Counted from the stretch's first letter, positions 16,393 to 25,641 are shown. The stretch is 39,307 bases of DNA from Lachnospiraceae bacterium (GCA_017518185.1 JAFWWB010000081.1:1-39307); one strand, 5' to 3'. Translations and numbers: made by a program. The notes: a model not told the origin generated them from the letters alone.

Positions 16393-19300
16393 TTACACCG
16401 CGACCCTCTCGGCCATGCGCACGATCATATCGCAGTCCATCATCAGCTTCTTGTTCGGCGATTCAGCCCCTGCGTCTTCCCGGCTGACCTCCGCTTTTCT
16501 TTTTCTTGCGGCATCGTTTTTTGCCCTCTGGGTCCGGGCTGCGTCTACGGAGTTCCTTATCATCTCCAGAGCCTTCGTGAGCAGGCCCGAGAACGTTGTC
16601 TGCCCGGCAAGATCAGCGGAACCGGATTCCAGCTTGCTCTTAAGCTTCGCCAGCTCTGCTTCAGGGACCAGCTCATCCAGCTGTGCCGCTTTTGCCGTAA
16701 GTATCGTGGTACCGGATGCATGGACGATATCCATCAGGTCGCATTCATCCCCGGATACAGCATCGGTGGTCACAACCTGCACCATACGCTTCACCAGATC
16801 CCTGTGCTTCTGCTCCTCCACCTCGGAACGGTACTCGATCTTATCCAGCTCCATCAGCCGCTCCGATATCGATACCAGATCATCCTGCTTGGGCGCCATG
16901 GAAGCCTTGACCCTCTGGTTCTGGACATTTCCGTAACCTTCGTTGCGTCTTATCTCCGTGGAAACATCGTCATTTGAGGATATGGACAGAGCCCTCAGTG
17001 CAGCCACGTAATTCTTCACGGCAATGCCTTCCGCAGCCTCTCTCCTCGCATCTGCCAGCAGCGCTTCCAGATACGCATTGGATTCGCCCTTATTCTTATC
17101 CTTCCAGTCCTGAACGTCCTTTTCCAGTATTTTGACGGTCATGAGGACCGCGTCATACTGCGCCGTTACGCTTCCCAGGGAACTGAAGGCGCTTATATCG
17201 TTCTTTATCTGCTGTAAATATGGAGTAAAACTCTCTACCAGGCTTTTATGCTCCCTCATGACGGGACCGGCCCAGTCCCCGGGTGATCCGTCAGGTCCGA
17301 TACCGTCACACTTCATTTTCCCGTATTCTGTCACCACCGGATCAAGATAATACGTGGACAGATAATTCATTGCCATCCTGCGTCTCAGGTTCTCATTCAT
17401 CACCTCTTCCGTGGCAATGCCGTCGGGTACACTACCAGCAGGGAAGAGCAGGTACACTCTGGGCTGCTTATTTGCGTATTTCAGTGCGCAGTCCATGGTA
17501 GTGGTGTCAATGAGGTTTTTCAGATCCTTCTCCTTTGTGGGAGATTCAGGCTTATCCTTATACTTTTTAGCATTCTTAAGTCTGATCGAGCCGTCCCAGT
17601 CATTTCCGCTGCTGCCTACCTCGGTCTTTTTTTCCCTGTATACGCTCAGAACGGTATCAAAATATATGCCGTTGTACTTGCTGTAGCTCTGATCTCCTCT
17701 GGATGCCCACTGTTCGGCGATCTTTGCGGCATTTTTTTCCAGCAGCGCGATACCCCCGTCGAGAGCATCCCTGACCAGGCCGGCGTTATCTTTCACCTTT
17801 TTCTTCTCTGCATCGGTCAGAAGCTGGTAGCTGGCCACAGTCTCTACCGGTGACTTCTGGTAATAGAGTATACGAGGATCCGGGACGTCGGAGGTGATGA
17901 TATTTCGCGTGACGATCCTGCTCTCCTTACAGACCGTATCCATCACACCGGTATCGGAGAGGATCCTTTCCTTTACCCAGCTCTTCTGTTCCGCAGAGAG
18001 CCTCAGTTCATCCTGCGTATCAGCCACGGTGTTCGCAGGTGCCTGCTGCGGTGCTGCGGGCTGCTGTTGCTGCTGCTGCTGCACGGCGATGGGTGTGAAG
18101 GTATAAAGCTCCTCCCCGTTTTCTTGACGCAGCTTCCCGGTCACGTAGACCTGGTCAAAAGCCGCCAACGCGGCCCGGTCCCTGGAATCCACAATCTTCT
18201 GCCGGCGTTCCCGGATAAGCTTCGCAAAAAATACCTCATACTCATGCCTCAGGCCCGTCTTTCTCTGAAGTATCTTATCATACACTTCCCTGTATTTCTT
18301 ATTAGGCTTACCCTTCTTGTCCGTTTCAGGCCCGTACTGCGTCTTGAGCATTGTCCGGAAATTGCCCATGTACTCATCTTCGCTCATTTTTTCAACAATT
18401 TCTATCTGCTTAAGGACCACATCGAAATTCAGATCCTGGACCCTGTCCCCCGTGATGGGACCTTCCACAAAACGGGTGAACAGGACATTGTATATGGTAT
18501 CGTTCTTGTGAAGTACTTCCGTATGGCTCATATGTTCGGCGCGCTTATCGTCGATATGGGAAAAGGATGCCTCCTTGTCTATGGAGACCAGCGAACCGTC
18601 CTGCTGCTGCAGGAAGTTTTCCCCCTTCGTATCGAAGTTGCAGAGCAGCCAGTCCAGAGCATGCTCCCTGAGGACCTGGTTTGCCACATACTGTGACATT
18701 GGCTCCTTCGGATCTGCCTGCCAGGAAAAAAGATCGATGTCAGGGTCACCCTTGGTCTGTACCTTTTCCTGGAAGGTTCCTATGGCTACGCCGTCACGGT
18801 TCCTGGCAATATAGGCCTTCACGCAGTTATTATCCCCGCAGAGGGCTCTCTGCAGGCGGGAAGCTGCCACCGTGACCTCTGCACGGGCCGGCTTCTGTGC
18901 GCCGAGGCAGGTCACTGCCTCTTTATACAGATACTCCTTTTTGCTGCCGTCCTTTTTCTTCTCCTCAAAAAGGTACATGGGCTTCGTTCCGCCGAAGGTC
19001 ATCCTTCCCCTGTTGACCATAAGTTCACCGCTGTCAGGATGGACATAAGCCTTGTCCTCACAGGAAAGGGATTCATCCGGACTGCCGAAGAGACTCCTCA
19101 CCTTCTCATATAAGCTGTGCCACTTACGTGTGGAATTGCCCCTGGAATACTCCTCATTCTTTCCTGCCTCCTTAAGCTCCAGCAGATCCTTCTTCTGTTT
19201 TAAGTCTCTCAGCTGGATGACCATCTTTTCCTTATTTTTTCGCTCACTGCTGCGTACCTTGCTGTCCATGGGGAGCAGGGAAGAAAAGGCATCCTCCGCG

Positions 19301-19875
19301 TCTATCCGCTCCTTCATGGCAGCTATCTGAACCTCCAGCTTTTTCATATACTGTCCGGAGGATAGTTCCTTAAGGGCAGCCGTTTCCCCTGCATCGATGG
19401 CTTCCAGCTTTGCGTTCAGAAGGGCCCGCTCTTTTTGGTAATCTGCCGTGGTCATGCGGTAATCACCGCGCTCCAGCATGCCTATCACCCTGGCGGTCCT
19501 GACCCGTAGCAGATCGTTCTCCATCTTCATGGCCTTTTTCTGAAGGGCGATGGCCTTTTTCTGATGCTTTGTAAGGGCAGGCGGCTCATGCATGGTCGCT
19601 TCATCGGACTGCTCGATGGCAACTGCCGGTACCCCCAGCTCCATGGCAGTGGCAGCCTGGGTAGAAGCGAGGCTCCTGCCCATAAACTTATCAAACAGAG
19701 TGCCCGAAGATATCTGCGTGCTCCTCAGCCAGGCCTGCTCGTTGCCCTTTACTGCCTGCATCTCCGCACCGTAACGGGTGAGGAAGATGTCGTTGGTCCT
19801 GAACAGTGCATCCGCTGTTTCGGCGTCCAGGACCTTCTTTCTGTTTAATTGTTCCATTCCGAAATCATCAGACAT
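16393..19875 (-). CDS. Large protein with PI3/4-kinase-like core and poly-Gln linker
   Basis: The start is the ATG at 19873-19875 after GGGGGGAAAAGTT; the 29 codons upstream belong to the repeat. The product has 1160 residues and no signal peptide. Residues about 100-245 are coiled-coil-like. Residues about 290-440 look like an atypical kinase: FGGTKP (294-299) as nucleotide loop, K318 in YLYKEA, E333 in a following helix, then LDWLLCNFDTKGENFL (D415, N420) and SIDKEASF (D433). The D-x4-N and ID spacing matches type II phosphatidylinositol 4-kinases and relatives (HipA, PI3K), where it forms the catalytic loop and metal site. The Arg usual after the catalytic Asp is replaced by Thr. A Gln/Pro/Ala linker (about 595-615) leads to a long helical C-terminal half. 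Substrate (lipid, protein or nucleotide) is unknown. It heads an operon-like run with two unknown proteins. Confidence 0.75.
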   Translation of the reverse strand: MSDDFGMEQLNRKKVLDAETADALFRTNDIFLTRYGAEMQAVKGNEQAWLRSTQISSGTLFDKFMGRSLASTQAATAMELGVPAVAIEQSDEATMHEPPALTKHQKKAIALQKKAMKMENDLLRVRTARVIGMLERGDYRMTTADYQKERALLNAKLEAIDAGETAALKELSSGQYMKKLEVQIAAMKERIDAEDAFSSLLPMDSKVRSSERKNKEKMVIQLRDLKQKKDLLELKEAGKNEEYSRGNSTRKWHSLYEKVRSLFGSPDESLSCEDKAYVHPDSGELMVNRGRMTFGGTKPMYLFEEKKKDGSKKEYLYKEAVTCLGAQKPARAEVTVAASRLQRALCGDNNCVKAYIARNRDGVAIGTFQEKVQTKGDPDIDLFSWQADPKEPMSQYVANQVLREHALDWLLCNFDTKGENFLQQQDGSLVSIDKEASFSHIDDKRAEHMSHTEVLHKNDTIYNVLFTRFVEGPITGDRVQDLNFDVVLKQIEIVEKMSEDEYMGNFRTMLKTQYGPETDKKGKPNKKYREVYDKILQRKTGLRHEYEVFFAKLIRERRQKIVDSRDRAALAAFDQVYVTGKLRQENGEELYTFTPIAVQQQQQQQPAAPQQAPANTVADTQDELRLSAEQKSWVKERILSDTGVMDTVCKESRIVTRNIITSDVPDPRILYYQKSPVETVASYQLLTDAEKKKVKDNAGLVRDALDGGIALLEKNAAKIAEQWASRGDQSYSKYNGIYFDTVLSVYREKKTEVGSSGNDWDGSIRLKNAKKYKDKPESPTKEKDLKNLIDTTTMDCALKYANKQPRVYLLFPAGSVPDGIATEEVMNENLRRRMAMNYLSTYYLDPVVTEYGKMKCDGIGPDGSPGDWAGPVMREHKSLVESFTPYLQQIKNDISAFSSLGSVTAQYDAVLMTVKILEKDVQDWKDKNKGESNAYLEALLADARREAAEGIAVKNYVAALRALSISSNDDVSTEIRRNEGYGNVQNQRVKASMAPKQDDLVSISERLMELDKIEYRSEVEEQKHRDLVKRMVQVVTTDAVSGDECDLMDIVHASGTTILTAKAAQLDELVPEAELAKLKSKLESGSADLAGQTTFSGLLTKALEMIRNSVDAARTQRAKNDAARKRKAEVSREDAGAESPNKKLMMDCDMIVRMAERVAV

Positions 19876-19888
19876 AACTTTTCCCCCC

Positions 19889-19969
19889 TTTTCTGCCCCC
19901 GAGCTTCGCTCGGGGGAGCCCGCGCCGGCTTTGAGGCGCTTCAAAGATTTGCCATTAGGCAAATCTTCC
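19889..19969 (+). repeat. Three-hairpin palindromic repeat, copy D, flanked by a 14-bp direct repeat
   Basis: This is a full copy: stem 1 CCCCCGAGC-TTC-GCTCGGGGG, a middle CTTTGA/TCAAAG hairpin, and stem 3 AAGATTTGCC-ATTA-GGCAAATCTT. CCTTTTCTGCCCCC occurs at 19887-19900 and again at 19968-19981, bracketing the unit. This could be a target duplication or a remnant of a tandem unit. Confidence 0.9.
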
Positions 19970-19983
19970 TTTTCTGCCCCCCT

Positions 19984-20394
19984 TTACGGCCGGTCCCAGG
20001 CGGCAAGATAATAATCCCCGTTTTCATCATCACTCCTGTGTTCCACCACCCATTCCGGGCGGTTTGAGAAGAACTGATAAAGGTCATCCTCCTCGCTTTC
20101 CGGACATAAGATGGCGATCAGCACTATATACATCCTTTCCGAAGACAGCTCCGCCTTATCCACCAGCATCCCGGCTATCCCCTTACGCCTGGCGGAATCT
20201 GCCACTGCCAGGTGGGTGATCATACAGAAGCTCTCCGCCACATGCATCAGCATTATGCCGCAGGCCTTGTTGTCATCATCCACCGCTCCCACCGCCACTG
20301 TGTCCGGATCGTTCATAAGATCCGCCAGTGCCGTCTTCGTGAGCAGCGGCTTAAATGCGGGTATCAGATTTTCAGTTACCTGTATAAGATCCAT
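19984..20394 (-). CDS. GNAT family N-acetyltransferase
   Basis: The 136-residue protein carries the acetyl-CoA binding motif A of GNAT enzymes: a strand (CMITHLAVADS), then RRKGIAGMLVDKAE (the R/Q-x-x-G-x-G/A turn and helix). The usual N-terminal strands come before it (VAVGAVDDDNKACGIMLMHV). Such enzymes transfer acetyl groups to amines of small molecules or proteins. The acceptor here is unknown. AGGAGG is placed 6 bases before the ATG. The gene lies only 18 bases downstream of the strong terminator of the GGDEF gene, so its own promoter must overlap that region or it relies on readthrough. It is the first gene of the run leading into the kinase-like protein. Confidence 0.82.
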   Translation of the reverse strand: MDLIQVTENLIPAFKPLLTKTALADLMNDPDTVAVGAVDDDNKACGIMLMHVAESFCMITHLAVADSARRKGIAGMLVDKAELSSERMYIVLIAILCPESEEDDLYQFFSNRPEWVVEHRSDDENGDYYLAAWDRP

Positions 20395-20412
20395 GCTGTC
20401 CTCCTGTTCCCC

Positions 20413-20436
20413 AAAAAAAGCCCGGGAACCCCGGGC
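20413..20436 (-). terminator. Rho-independent terminator of the GGDEF gene
   Basis: On the minus strand GCCCGGG-GTT-CCCGGGC (7-bp perfect stem) is followed by TTTTTTT, 18 bases after the GGDEF stop codon. Confidence 0.88.
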
Positions 20437-20454
20437 GGGCTTTGCTTGCCCTGT

Positions 20455-21906
20455 TTACAGCGACTTCATCCTTTTTTTGCAGATATACATCTCATTGTCG
20501 GCGCGTTTGAAAACATCCGCCACGTTCTTATCCAGTTCCGTATCGAAGACGGCGTAGCCTATGGCCGCGGAGATCTGCTGCCAGGGGCTGAGCCTGTCAT
20601 TGAAGCGGATATTCTCTGTTTCCTTCTCAAATTCTTCGATCAGCTTCTCGATATTCTTAAGGTCGTTATCCCTTATGATGACCACGAACTCGTCGCCGCC
20701 GTAGCGGAACACGGGGGAGTGCTTGAACACGCCGCAGATGTTCTCACTGAGCATCTTTATAGAGATATCACCCATCTCATGTCCGTATTTGTCATTGATG
20801 CGCTTTAAATTGTTAAGGTCGGACACTACTATGCCGAAATCCCTAAAGCCCCCGGCTATCGCTTCATCTATCTTTTCCGCCTCAAAATCATAAGCTCTCT
20901 TATTCCTTATGCCGGTAAGGGCATCCATGTTGGCGATCTCGTTTATACGCATCGCCTGCTCCCTTGTGGCCTGTATCTCCTGCTCCGCTCCCAGAAGGTT
21001 GGTATAGTATTCGTTGAAATCGTTCTCCATCTGCTTCATCGAGTCAGCCAGATCCCCTATCTCGTCGTTATTCCTTATCTGAAGCGCAGCAAAGCCGTGG
21101 CGTATGTTGCTCTTTTCCTCCCGGCAGTACTTCTTGGCTGCTTCGGAAAGCTCTCTTAAGGGCCTCACCGCGAACTTCTCCACCAGCACATACCCCAGTA
21201 TGCTTATAAGGATGGTGAGTACCAGCATTATGCCGCCGCAGAGCAGCACATAGGACCTCTGGTCGGCTCTTATGTCCTCCATGTCTATATCCACCATGGC
21301 GTAGCAGATGACCCTGCCTGCCCTGTCACGGACGGGCGCTCCTGCGGTTACCAGCCAGCCGTAATCCTCGGTATCGGTTATATATGCGGGAAAGCCCCTT
21401 TCGGGATCGGTGAGCAGATCATAGTTGATCTCATAAAGAGGATCGAAACAGCCCGGAGGACAGGGTTCCTCGGGATCCGCATCCACCAGATAGATGACTG
21501 TACGGCTTTCCGCATCAACTGTCGCAAGATAGAGACAGTTCACGCTGTTAAGCTCCTGTATCATGCGGAGATTATCCCTTATGGTCAGAAAATCGGGATC
21601 CTTCTCAAAATCGGAAAAGCGGGCTATATAGCTGTTGAAATCCGTGGTGCCCCACTCCTCACTGCTTATACGGTCATCGGGATCGATGCTGTGATAACGC
21701 TCCAGAACGGCATCATTAAGGCGCCTTGCCGGCTCCTTGATCGTTACCGCTGCCACCGTCGCTGCAAGTTCGTCTGCCTGCTTCATGTAATCACGGTCTA
21801 CAAGGTTATTGATGATGGTGCTCGTGACGCTGAGCATGACTCCGCTGAGGAACAGCGCAAATATGACTATGACGATTATGGATTTGACCCGAAGCGATAT
21901 ACGCAT
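20455..21906 (-). CDS. Membrane-bound diguanylate cyclase (extracellular sensor, HAMP, GGDEF)
   Basis: The start is the ATG at 21904-21906 after GGGAGGGAAT; an in-frame ATG 39 bases earlier lies next to the -10 element. The 483-residue protein has a first transmembrane helix (about 8-28) and an extracellular sensor domain of about 190 residues resembling Cache domains (YITDTEDYGWLVTAGAPVRD, then VICYAMVDIDMEDI). A second helix follows (about 220-245), then a HAMP-like linker (RPLRELSEAAKKY), a short coiled coil and a C-terminal GGDEF domain. The signature RYGGDEFVVI (GGDEF at 403-407) is intact, so cyclic di-GMP synthesis is expected. The RxxD inhibitory site five residues before it is missing, so product feedback at that site is unlikely. 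It has its own promoter and terminator, hence is probably monocistronic. Confidence 0.93.
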   Translation of the reverse strand: MRISLRVKSIIVIVIFALFLSGVMLSVTSTIINNLVDRDYMKQADELAATVAAVTIKEPARRLNDAVLERYHSIDPDDRISSEEWGTTDFNSYIARFSDFEKDPDFLTIRDNLRMIQELNSVNCLYLATVDAESRTVIYLVDADPEEPCPPGCFDPLYEINYDLLTDPERGFPAYITDTEDYGWLVTAGAPVRDRAGRVICYAMVDIDMEDIRADQRSYVLLCGGIMLVLTILISILGYVLVEKFAVRPLRELSEAAKKYCREEKSNIRHGFAALQIRNNDEIGDLADSMKQMENDFNEYYTNLLGAEQEIQATREQAMRINEIANMDALTGIRNKRAYDFEAEKIDEAIAGGFRDFGIVVSDLNNLKRINDKYGHEMGDISIKMLSENICGVFKHSPVFRYGGDEFVVIIRDNDLKNIEKLIEEFEKETENIRFNDRLSPWQQISAAIGYAVFDTELDKNVADVFKRADNEMYICKKRMKSL

Positions 21907-21935
21907 ATTCCCTCCCGGAACATAAAATCCTGTAT

Positions 21936-21964
21936 ATTTTATCATAAGGGGATTTTATAAGCAA
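21936..21964 (-). promoter_or_regulatory. Promoter of the GGDEF gene
   Basis: On the minus strand TTGCTT (21959-21964), 17 bases, then TAAAAT (21936-21941), about 30 bases before the chosen ATG. Confidence 0.6.
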
Positions 21965-22000
21965 GGCTTTATGCTGTGTGGGGCATACTATATGTAGTGG

Positions 22001-22029
22001 TTGAAGCAGGTTTTCCTATATAGTATAAT
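22001..22029 (+). promoter_or_regulatory. Promoter of the cotH operon
   Basis: TTGAAG (22001-22006), 17 bases, then TATAAT (22024-22029). The TTG that could be taken as an upstream start codon is this -35 box. Transcription would begin near 22036, just before the ATG at 22061. Confidence 0.65.
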
Positions 22030-22060
22030 TCTGTTTTACGGCAGATGCCTTTACTTACTT

Positions 22061-24094
22061 ATGATAAAGAACAAACACTTCTGGGAAAGTGAATACTTCG
22101 TGCCTTCTGCGGTGGCTGCGGGCCTTATTTTGCTGGCCGTTATCGTCGTCACCGCCAGGTACTTCCGTCCCATCGGCAGGAAAGACGAATTCTTTACCGC
22201 TGCCGATAATGGTGTGCTGTACGCTTCTGCGGAGGATTCCTCCGATGGCGGCAGCTCTTCTGCCGGCGCCGGTTCTTCTTCCGGAGCCGTATCCTTCAGT
22301 ATGAACGGCAATGCCGGGACTTCCCTGAAAAGCAGTCCCGTGCCTCAGACAGGGGGAAACGTTAAGTTTACCCTTACTCCCGAAGAACACCTGGCCATTG
22401 AAGAAGATCCTGCCGAAGAGGAATATCTCCCCGTACCGGACTCCATGGCCTGGTATACCTACGACTTCGGCGGCAATGAATATACGGAGGCCACCTGGTG
22501 CATAGAAGACGGCGTCCTCAAGATAGGCGCCGATTTCAAAGCCACCTCCGATACCATGCGCCACGCAAAGATCGAATTCCTGCTGGAGGGAGGCGAATGC
22601 GTCTTTACGGATGCTGACGGCGCTCCCGCAGCAGCTGCCGACGGCAGCGTAAACCTCCTGGAGCATCCCCTTCTCCGGGTCACGGATGCAAAGGGAAACA
22701 GTGCAAGCTATCCTGTCAGCTGCAGGCACAGGGACTACGGCATGCCCGTCCTTGAAGTGTTCACCGACAGCGGGCAGCCCGTTACTGACCGCTACGAATA
22801 TGTTCCCGGCAGCCTTGAGCTCTACGGCGAGGACTATTCCATTTCCGTCAGGGGCCGCGGCAACGCCAGCTGGGACAAATTCCCCCAGAAGAGCTATATG
22901 CTGAAATTCGACGAGAAGACCTCCATCTACGGCATGCTGGAATGCGAGAAGTACGTTCTGGCTTCCACCTCCGCAGATCCCGCGCTGATAAGGAACTGTG
23001 TGGCCATGGACATAGCCGCCGTAATGGACAATCTGGAGTACACTCCCGAGCAGATCCCCGTAGACCTTTTCATGAACGGTACGTATATGGGTATCTATAC
23101 CCTTTCCGAGAAGATAGACGTGGCCAGCGACAAGATAAGCCTCTTTTCAAAAAAGAGCCTTGATGAGCTGAACAGGGAGGATGAAAAGGACATCGCCTTC
23201 ATGCTGGAATGCGGCGGCGACCTCTTCCAGCAGCATGTCTACGGCCAGGAATACTTCTTCACCCCCCATTCACCCAGGCTCTTCTTCGTATATCCGGAAT
23301 TCGATTCCCCTAACGACGAAGACGCTAAGTACATCGCGGATTACATGAACAATCTGGACAGGGTACTTACCTCCGGCGGCGATTACACCGAATACATCGA
23401 CACCGACAGCTGGGTAGACTGGTTCATCGTGATGGAACTGACCAATAATACGGACTCCTCTTTTGTGCGTTCCAGCTTTATCTACAAACGCCCCGGAGAG
23501 AAGGTCATGCTTGGTCCCGTATGGGACTTCGATATGGCCATGGGCAACTTCTTCGGCGACAACAGGACCTATGAATACTGGGCCACCGCCGAACAGATCT
23601 ACCAGATGTACCAGGGCAATTACATGTCCTTCCTGTATAAGAACGACAGCTTCATGGAAGCGGTACGGGACCGCTGGGACGAGAAGAAGGATGAGCTGAA
23701 GGAGGTCTATACCAACTCCATCGATACCTATACGGCAAGCGTTTCCGAGTCCAGGGTGTACAACTCACCGCTCAGCTGGGGCTACGGTTCCCCTGCTGCC
23801 AGCGTTTACATGAAATCCATACTGGATAAGCGTTTCAACTGGATCGACACCAGCCTCCATACCCCGGGCTTCAACCGCAAGGCTCCGGCGTTTAACCTGC
23901 TGATAAGCGAGGACACCCCCGAGGAGCTCATAGAGCCCCTTACGGACTGGGCCGGAAATCCGGTACTGGATTCCTACGGCAATCCCATCATGATAAAGAT
24001 CCCGGTCATAAAACCGGAAGAAGAACAACGGGATGAGGTCATACCCGGAACCGATGAGGCACCCATACCCGATGCAACGGAGGCACCACAATGA
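22061..24094 (+). CDS. CotH kinase family protein, membrane-anchored
   Basis: The chosen start is ATG 22061 (677 residues); it lacks a clear ribosome site, but the longer frame begins inside the promoter. An N-terminal hydrophobic helix (about residues 13-33) acts as a signal anchor. A Ser/Gly-rich linker follows, then a CotH domain: RGRGNASWDKFPQKSYMLKF (264-283), a middle part with IPVDLFMNGTYMGIYTLSEK, and PVWDFDMAMGN, the acidic metal-binding motif. CotH proteins are atypical secreted kinases; Bacillus CotH phosphorylates spore coat proteins, and others decorate surface proteins. The ATGA overlap with the next gene, a Cthe_2159-like lipoprotein, is a pairing seen in many Clostridia, usually together with VTC and DUF4956 genes. 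Those two are not in this window. The C-terminal tail is rich in Pro, Glu and Thr. Confidence 0.9.
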   Translation: MIKNKHFWESEYFVPSAVAAGLILLAVIVVTARYFRPIGRKDEFFTAADNGVLYASAEDSSDGGSSSAGAGSSSGAVSFSMNGNAGTSLKSSPVPQTGGNVKFTLTPEEHLAIEEDPAEEEYLPVPDSMAWYTYDFGGNEYTEATWCIEDGVLKIGADFKATSDTMRHAKIEFLLEGGECVFTDADGAPAAAADGSVNLLEHPLLRVTDAKGNSASYPVSCRHRDYGMPVLEVFTDSGQPVTDRYEYVPGSLELYGEDYSISVRGRGNASWDKFPQKSYMLKFDEKTSIYGMLECEKYVLASTSADPALIRNCVAMDIAAVMDNLEYTPEQIPVDLFMNGTYMGIYTLSEKIDVASDKISLFSKKSLDELNREDEKDIAFMLECGGDLFQQHVYGQEYFFTPHSPRLFFVYPEFDSPNDEDAKYIADYMNNLDRVLTSGGDYTEYIDTDSWVDWFIVMELTNNTDSSFVRSSFIYKRPGEKVMLGPVWDFDMAMGNFFGDNRTYEYWATAEQIYQMYQGNYMSFLYKNDSFMEAVRDRWDEKKDELKEVYTNSIDTYTASVSESRVYNSPLSWGYGSPAASVYMKSILDKRFNWIDTSLHTPGFNRKAPAFNLLISEDTPEELIEPLTDWAGNPVLDSYGNPIMIKIPVIKPEEEQRDEVIPGTDEAPIPDATEAPQ

Positions 24095-25167
24095 GATCAC
24101 TGAAAAGGGCTGTACTGCCTGCCATACTGACGGCTGTACTTGGCCTCTCCGCCTGCGGACAGACTGCTGAAAGCATCAGCGCATCACAGGCTCCCGAAGG
24201 CGTCACCATCGCCGCCACCAAAGCAGCCGAACCCACCGAAGCTGTGGCTACACCGGAGGATCCGGATGCAGCTTTTTTACTCGATATCATCTCCTCATTT
24301 CCCTATGACACGGAACGAAAAGAAGAATATACCGTATCCGAGGATATGACCGTGAAGTTCTCCGGCTTCGACCGTATGGAGGGCTTTGATGAGGAGCATG
24401 CCATAATCCTTGAATTCAGCAGCAGCGACCTTAATGCAGAGACAAAGGCCGATATCTCCGCCGTCCAGAGAGAGGCTGGCATACGCGAGGCCCTGAGCAT
24501 TAACGGCAAGCAGCTTTCCATAAAGAGAGGCGGCTGCTATATACTCCGGGGTGAGATGACGGACGGACAGATCCTTGTGGAATGCAATGAGCATGAAAAG
24601 ATACAGCTGGTGCTGGACGGTGTGTCCTTAAGCTGCTCCGACAGTGCACCGCTTGTTATACACAGCGCCGATAAGGCCCTGATAACCCTGGCAGCCGACA
24701 GCGAAAACGTTCTGAATGATGCCGCAAAATACGGTGACGAGAGCATTAAGGGCTGCCTCTACAGCGAAAGCGACTTAAGCATCAACGGCAGCGGAAGCCT
24801 TTCCGTGAACGCAGCGGGAGGCAGCGGCATAAACAGCAAAGACGATATACATATCACCAACGGTAATATCTATATCGCCTCTGATAATAACGGGATCAAG
24901 GGAAAAGACAGCGTATGCATAGCCGGCGGCCACATAATGGTGACAGCTAAAGGCGACGCCATCAAGAGTGATAAAGAGGACAGCACCGACAAGGGCTATG
25001 TCTTCATCTCCGGCGGAATACTCAACCTTACCGCAGACGACGACTGCATCCAGGCCGAAAACTTCGTACGCATCCTGGACGATGCCAACATACTCGGCCG
25101 CTGCTTCGATAAACTCATCAACTGCGACGACGTCGAGGGCGAAGACAATATCCGCAAGTGGATTTAA
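24091..25167 (+). CDS. Cthe_2159-like carbohydrate-binding lipoprotein
   Basis: The 358-residue protein has a lipoprotein signal (LGLSAC, C22). After a short linker come beta-helix repeats of the Cthe_2159 family (DUF4353), for example SDLSINGSGSLSVNAAGGSG, INSKDDIHITNGNIYIAS, NGIKGKDSVCIAGGHIMVTA and GDAIKSDKEDSTDKGYVFIS. Members bind acidic polysaccharides such as polygalacturonate through calcium-bound parallel beta-helices. It is at the short end of the family. Its ATG overlaps the cotH stop by 4 bases, with GGAGG 7 bases upstream inside cotH, so the two are coupled. It probably sits on the outer face of the membrane as partner or target of the CotH kinase. Pairing is family knowledge; the phosphorylation link is inference. 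Confidence 0.88.
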   Translation: MRSLKRAVLPAILTAVLGLSACGQTAESISASQAPEGVTIAATKAAEPTEAVATPEDPDAAFLLDIISSFPYDTERKEEYTVSEDMTVKFSGFDRMEGFDEEHAIILEFSSSDLNAETKADISAVQREAGIREALSINGKQLSIKRGGCYILRGEMTDGQILVECNEHEKIQLVLDGVSLSCSDSAPLVIHSADKALITLAADSENVLNDAAKYGDESIKGCLYSESDLSINGSGSLSVNAAGGSGINSKDDIHITNGNIYIASDNNGIKGKDSVCIAGGHIMVTAKGDAIKSDKEDSTDKGYVFISGGILNLTADDDCIQAENFVRILDDANILGRCFDKLINCDDVEGEDNIRKWI

Positions 25168-25192
25168 GCTTGCCGTCAGCCGCCGCAGTCGC

Positions 25193-25627
25193 TCACAGAT
25201 TTGCCATTATCCTGCTCTTCATATATTCAGGGTCATTCGGCAGATAGTCAAAGAACTCCAGCACTTTTTTCCCGTTCTGCATGCAGTACATCTGTATCGC
25301 CCTGTTTGCCACGTGGTCATACTCCCCGTAGCTTTTCCAGTAACGTATATACATAAGCTCCGCCCCGTCCCTGCGCACTATGTAGGAAATGGGCTCCGGG
25401 GGACAGCAGGCGCCTCCGCGCTTCCATATCTCCCTGCCGGCCTGTAGCTCAAGGAAGGCAGGATCCACGTTCTCCAGGATCTCATAGCCGGCCAGTATCT
25501 CTTTCAGCTTTTCATCAAAGGAACGTCCGTCATCCTCATACCGCGGTTTCTCATCCGGCCACTGCACCTCAGGCATAGGCTGCTCACTGCGTTCGGGTTT
25601 TCCGAACAGAAGACCTAAAAGTCCCAT
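25193..25627 (-). CDS. Small unknown protein, partner of the nuclease-helicase gene
   Basis: The 144-residue protein is soluble, apart from a short hydrophobic start (MGLLGLLFG) that could touch the membrane. It has a charged linker and a C-terminal domain with PISYIVRRDGAELMYIRYWKSYGEYDHVANRAIQ. I do not recognise a family. AAGGAGGG lies before the ATG, and the gene starts 14 bases after the stop of the nuclease-helicase gene, so they are very likely co-transcribed. A paired small subunit would fit a two-gene nucleic-acid processing or defence unit, but nothing direct supports that. The 25-base gap to the convergent Cthe_2159-like gene shows no terminator. Confidence 0.7.
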   Translation of the reverse strand: MGLLGLLFGKPERSEQPMPEVQWPDEKPRYEDDGRSFDEKLKEILAGYEILENVDPAFLELQAGREIWKRGGACCPPEPISYIVRRDGAELMYIRYWKSYGEYDHVANRAIQMYCMQNGKKVLEFFDYLPNDPEYMKSRIMANL

Positions 25628-25641
25628 AATTTTCCCTCCTT

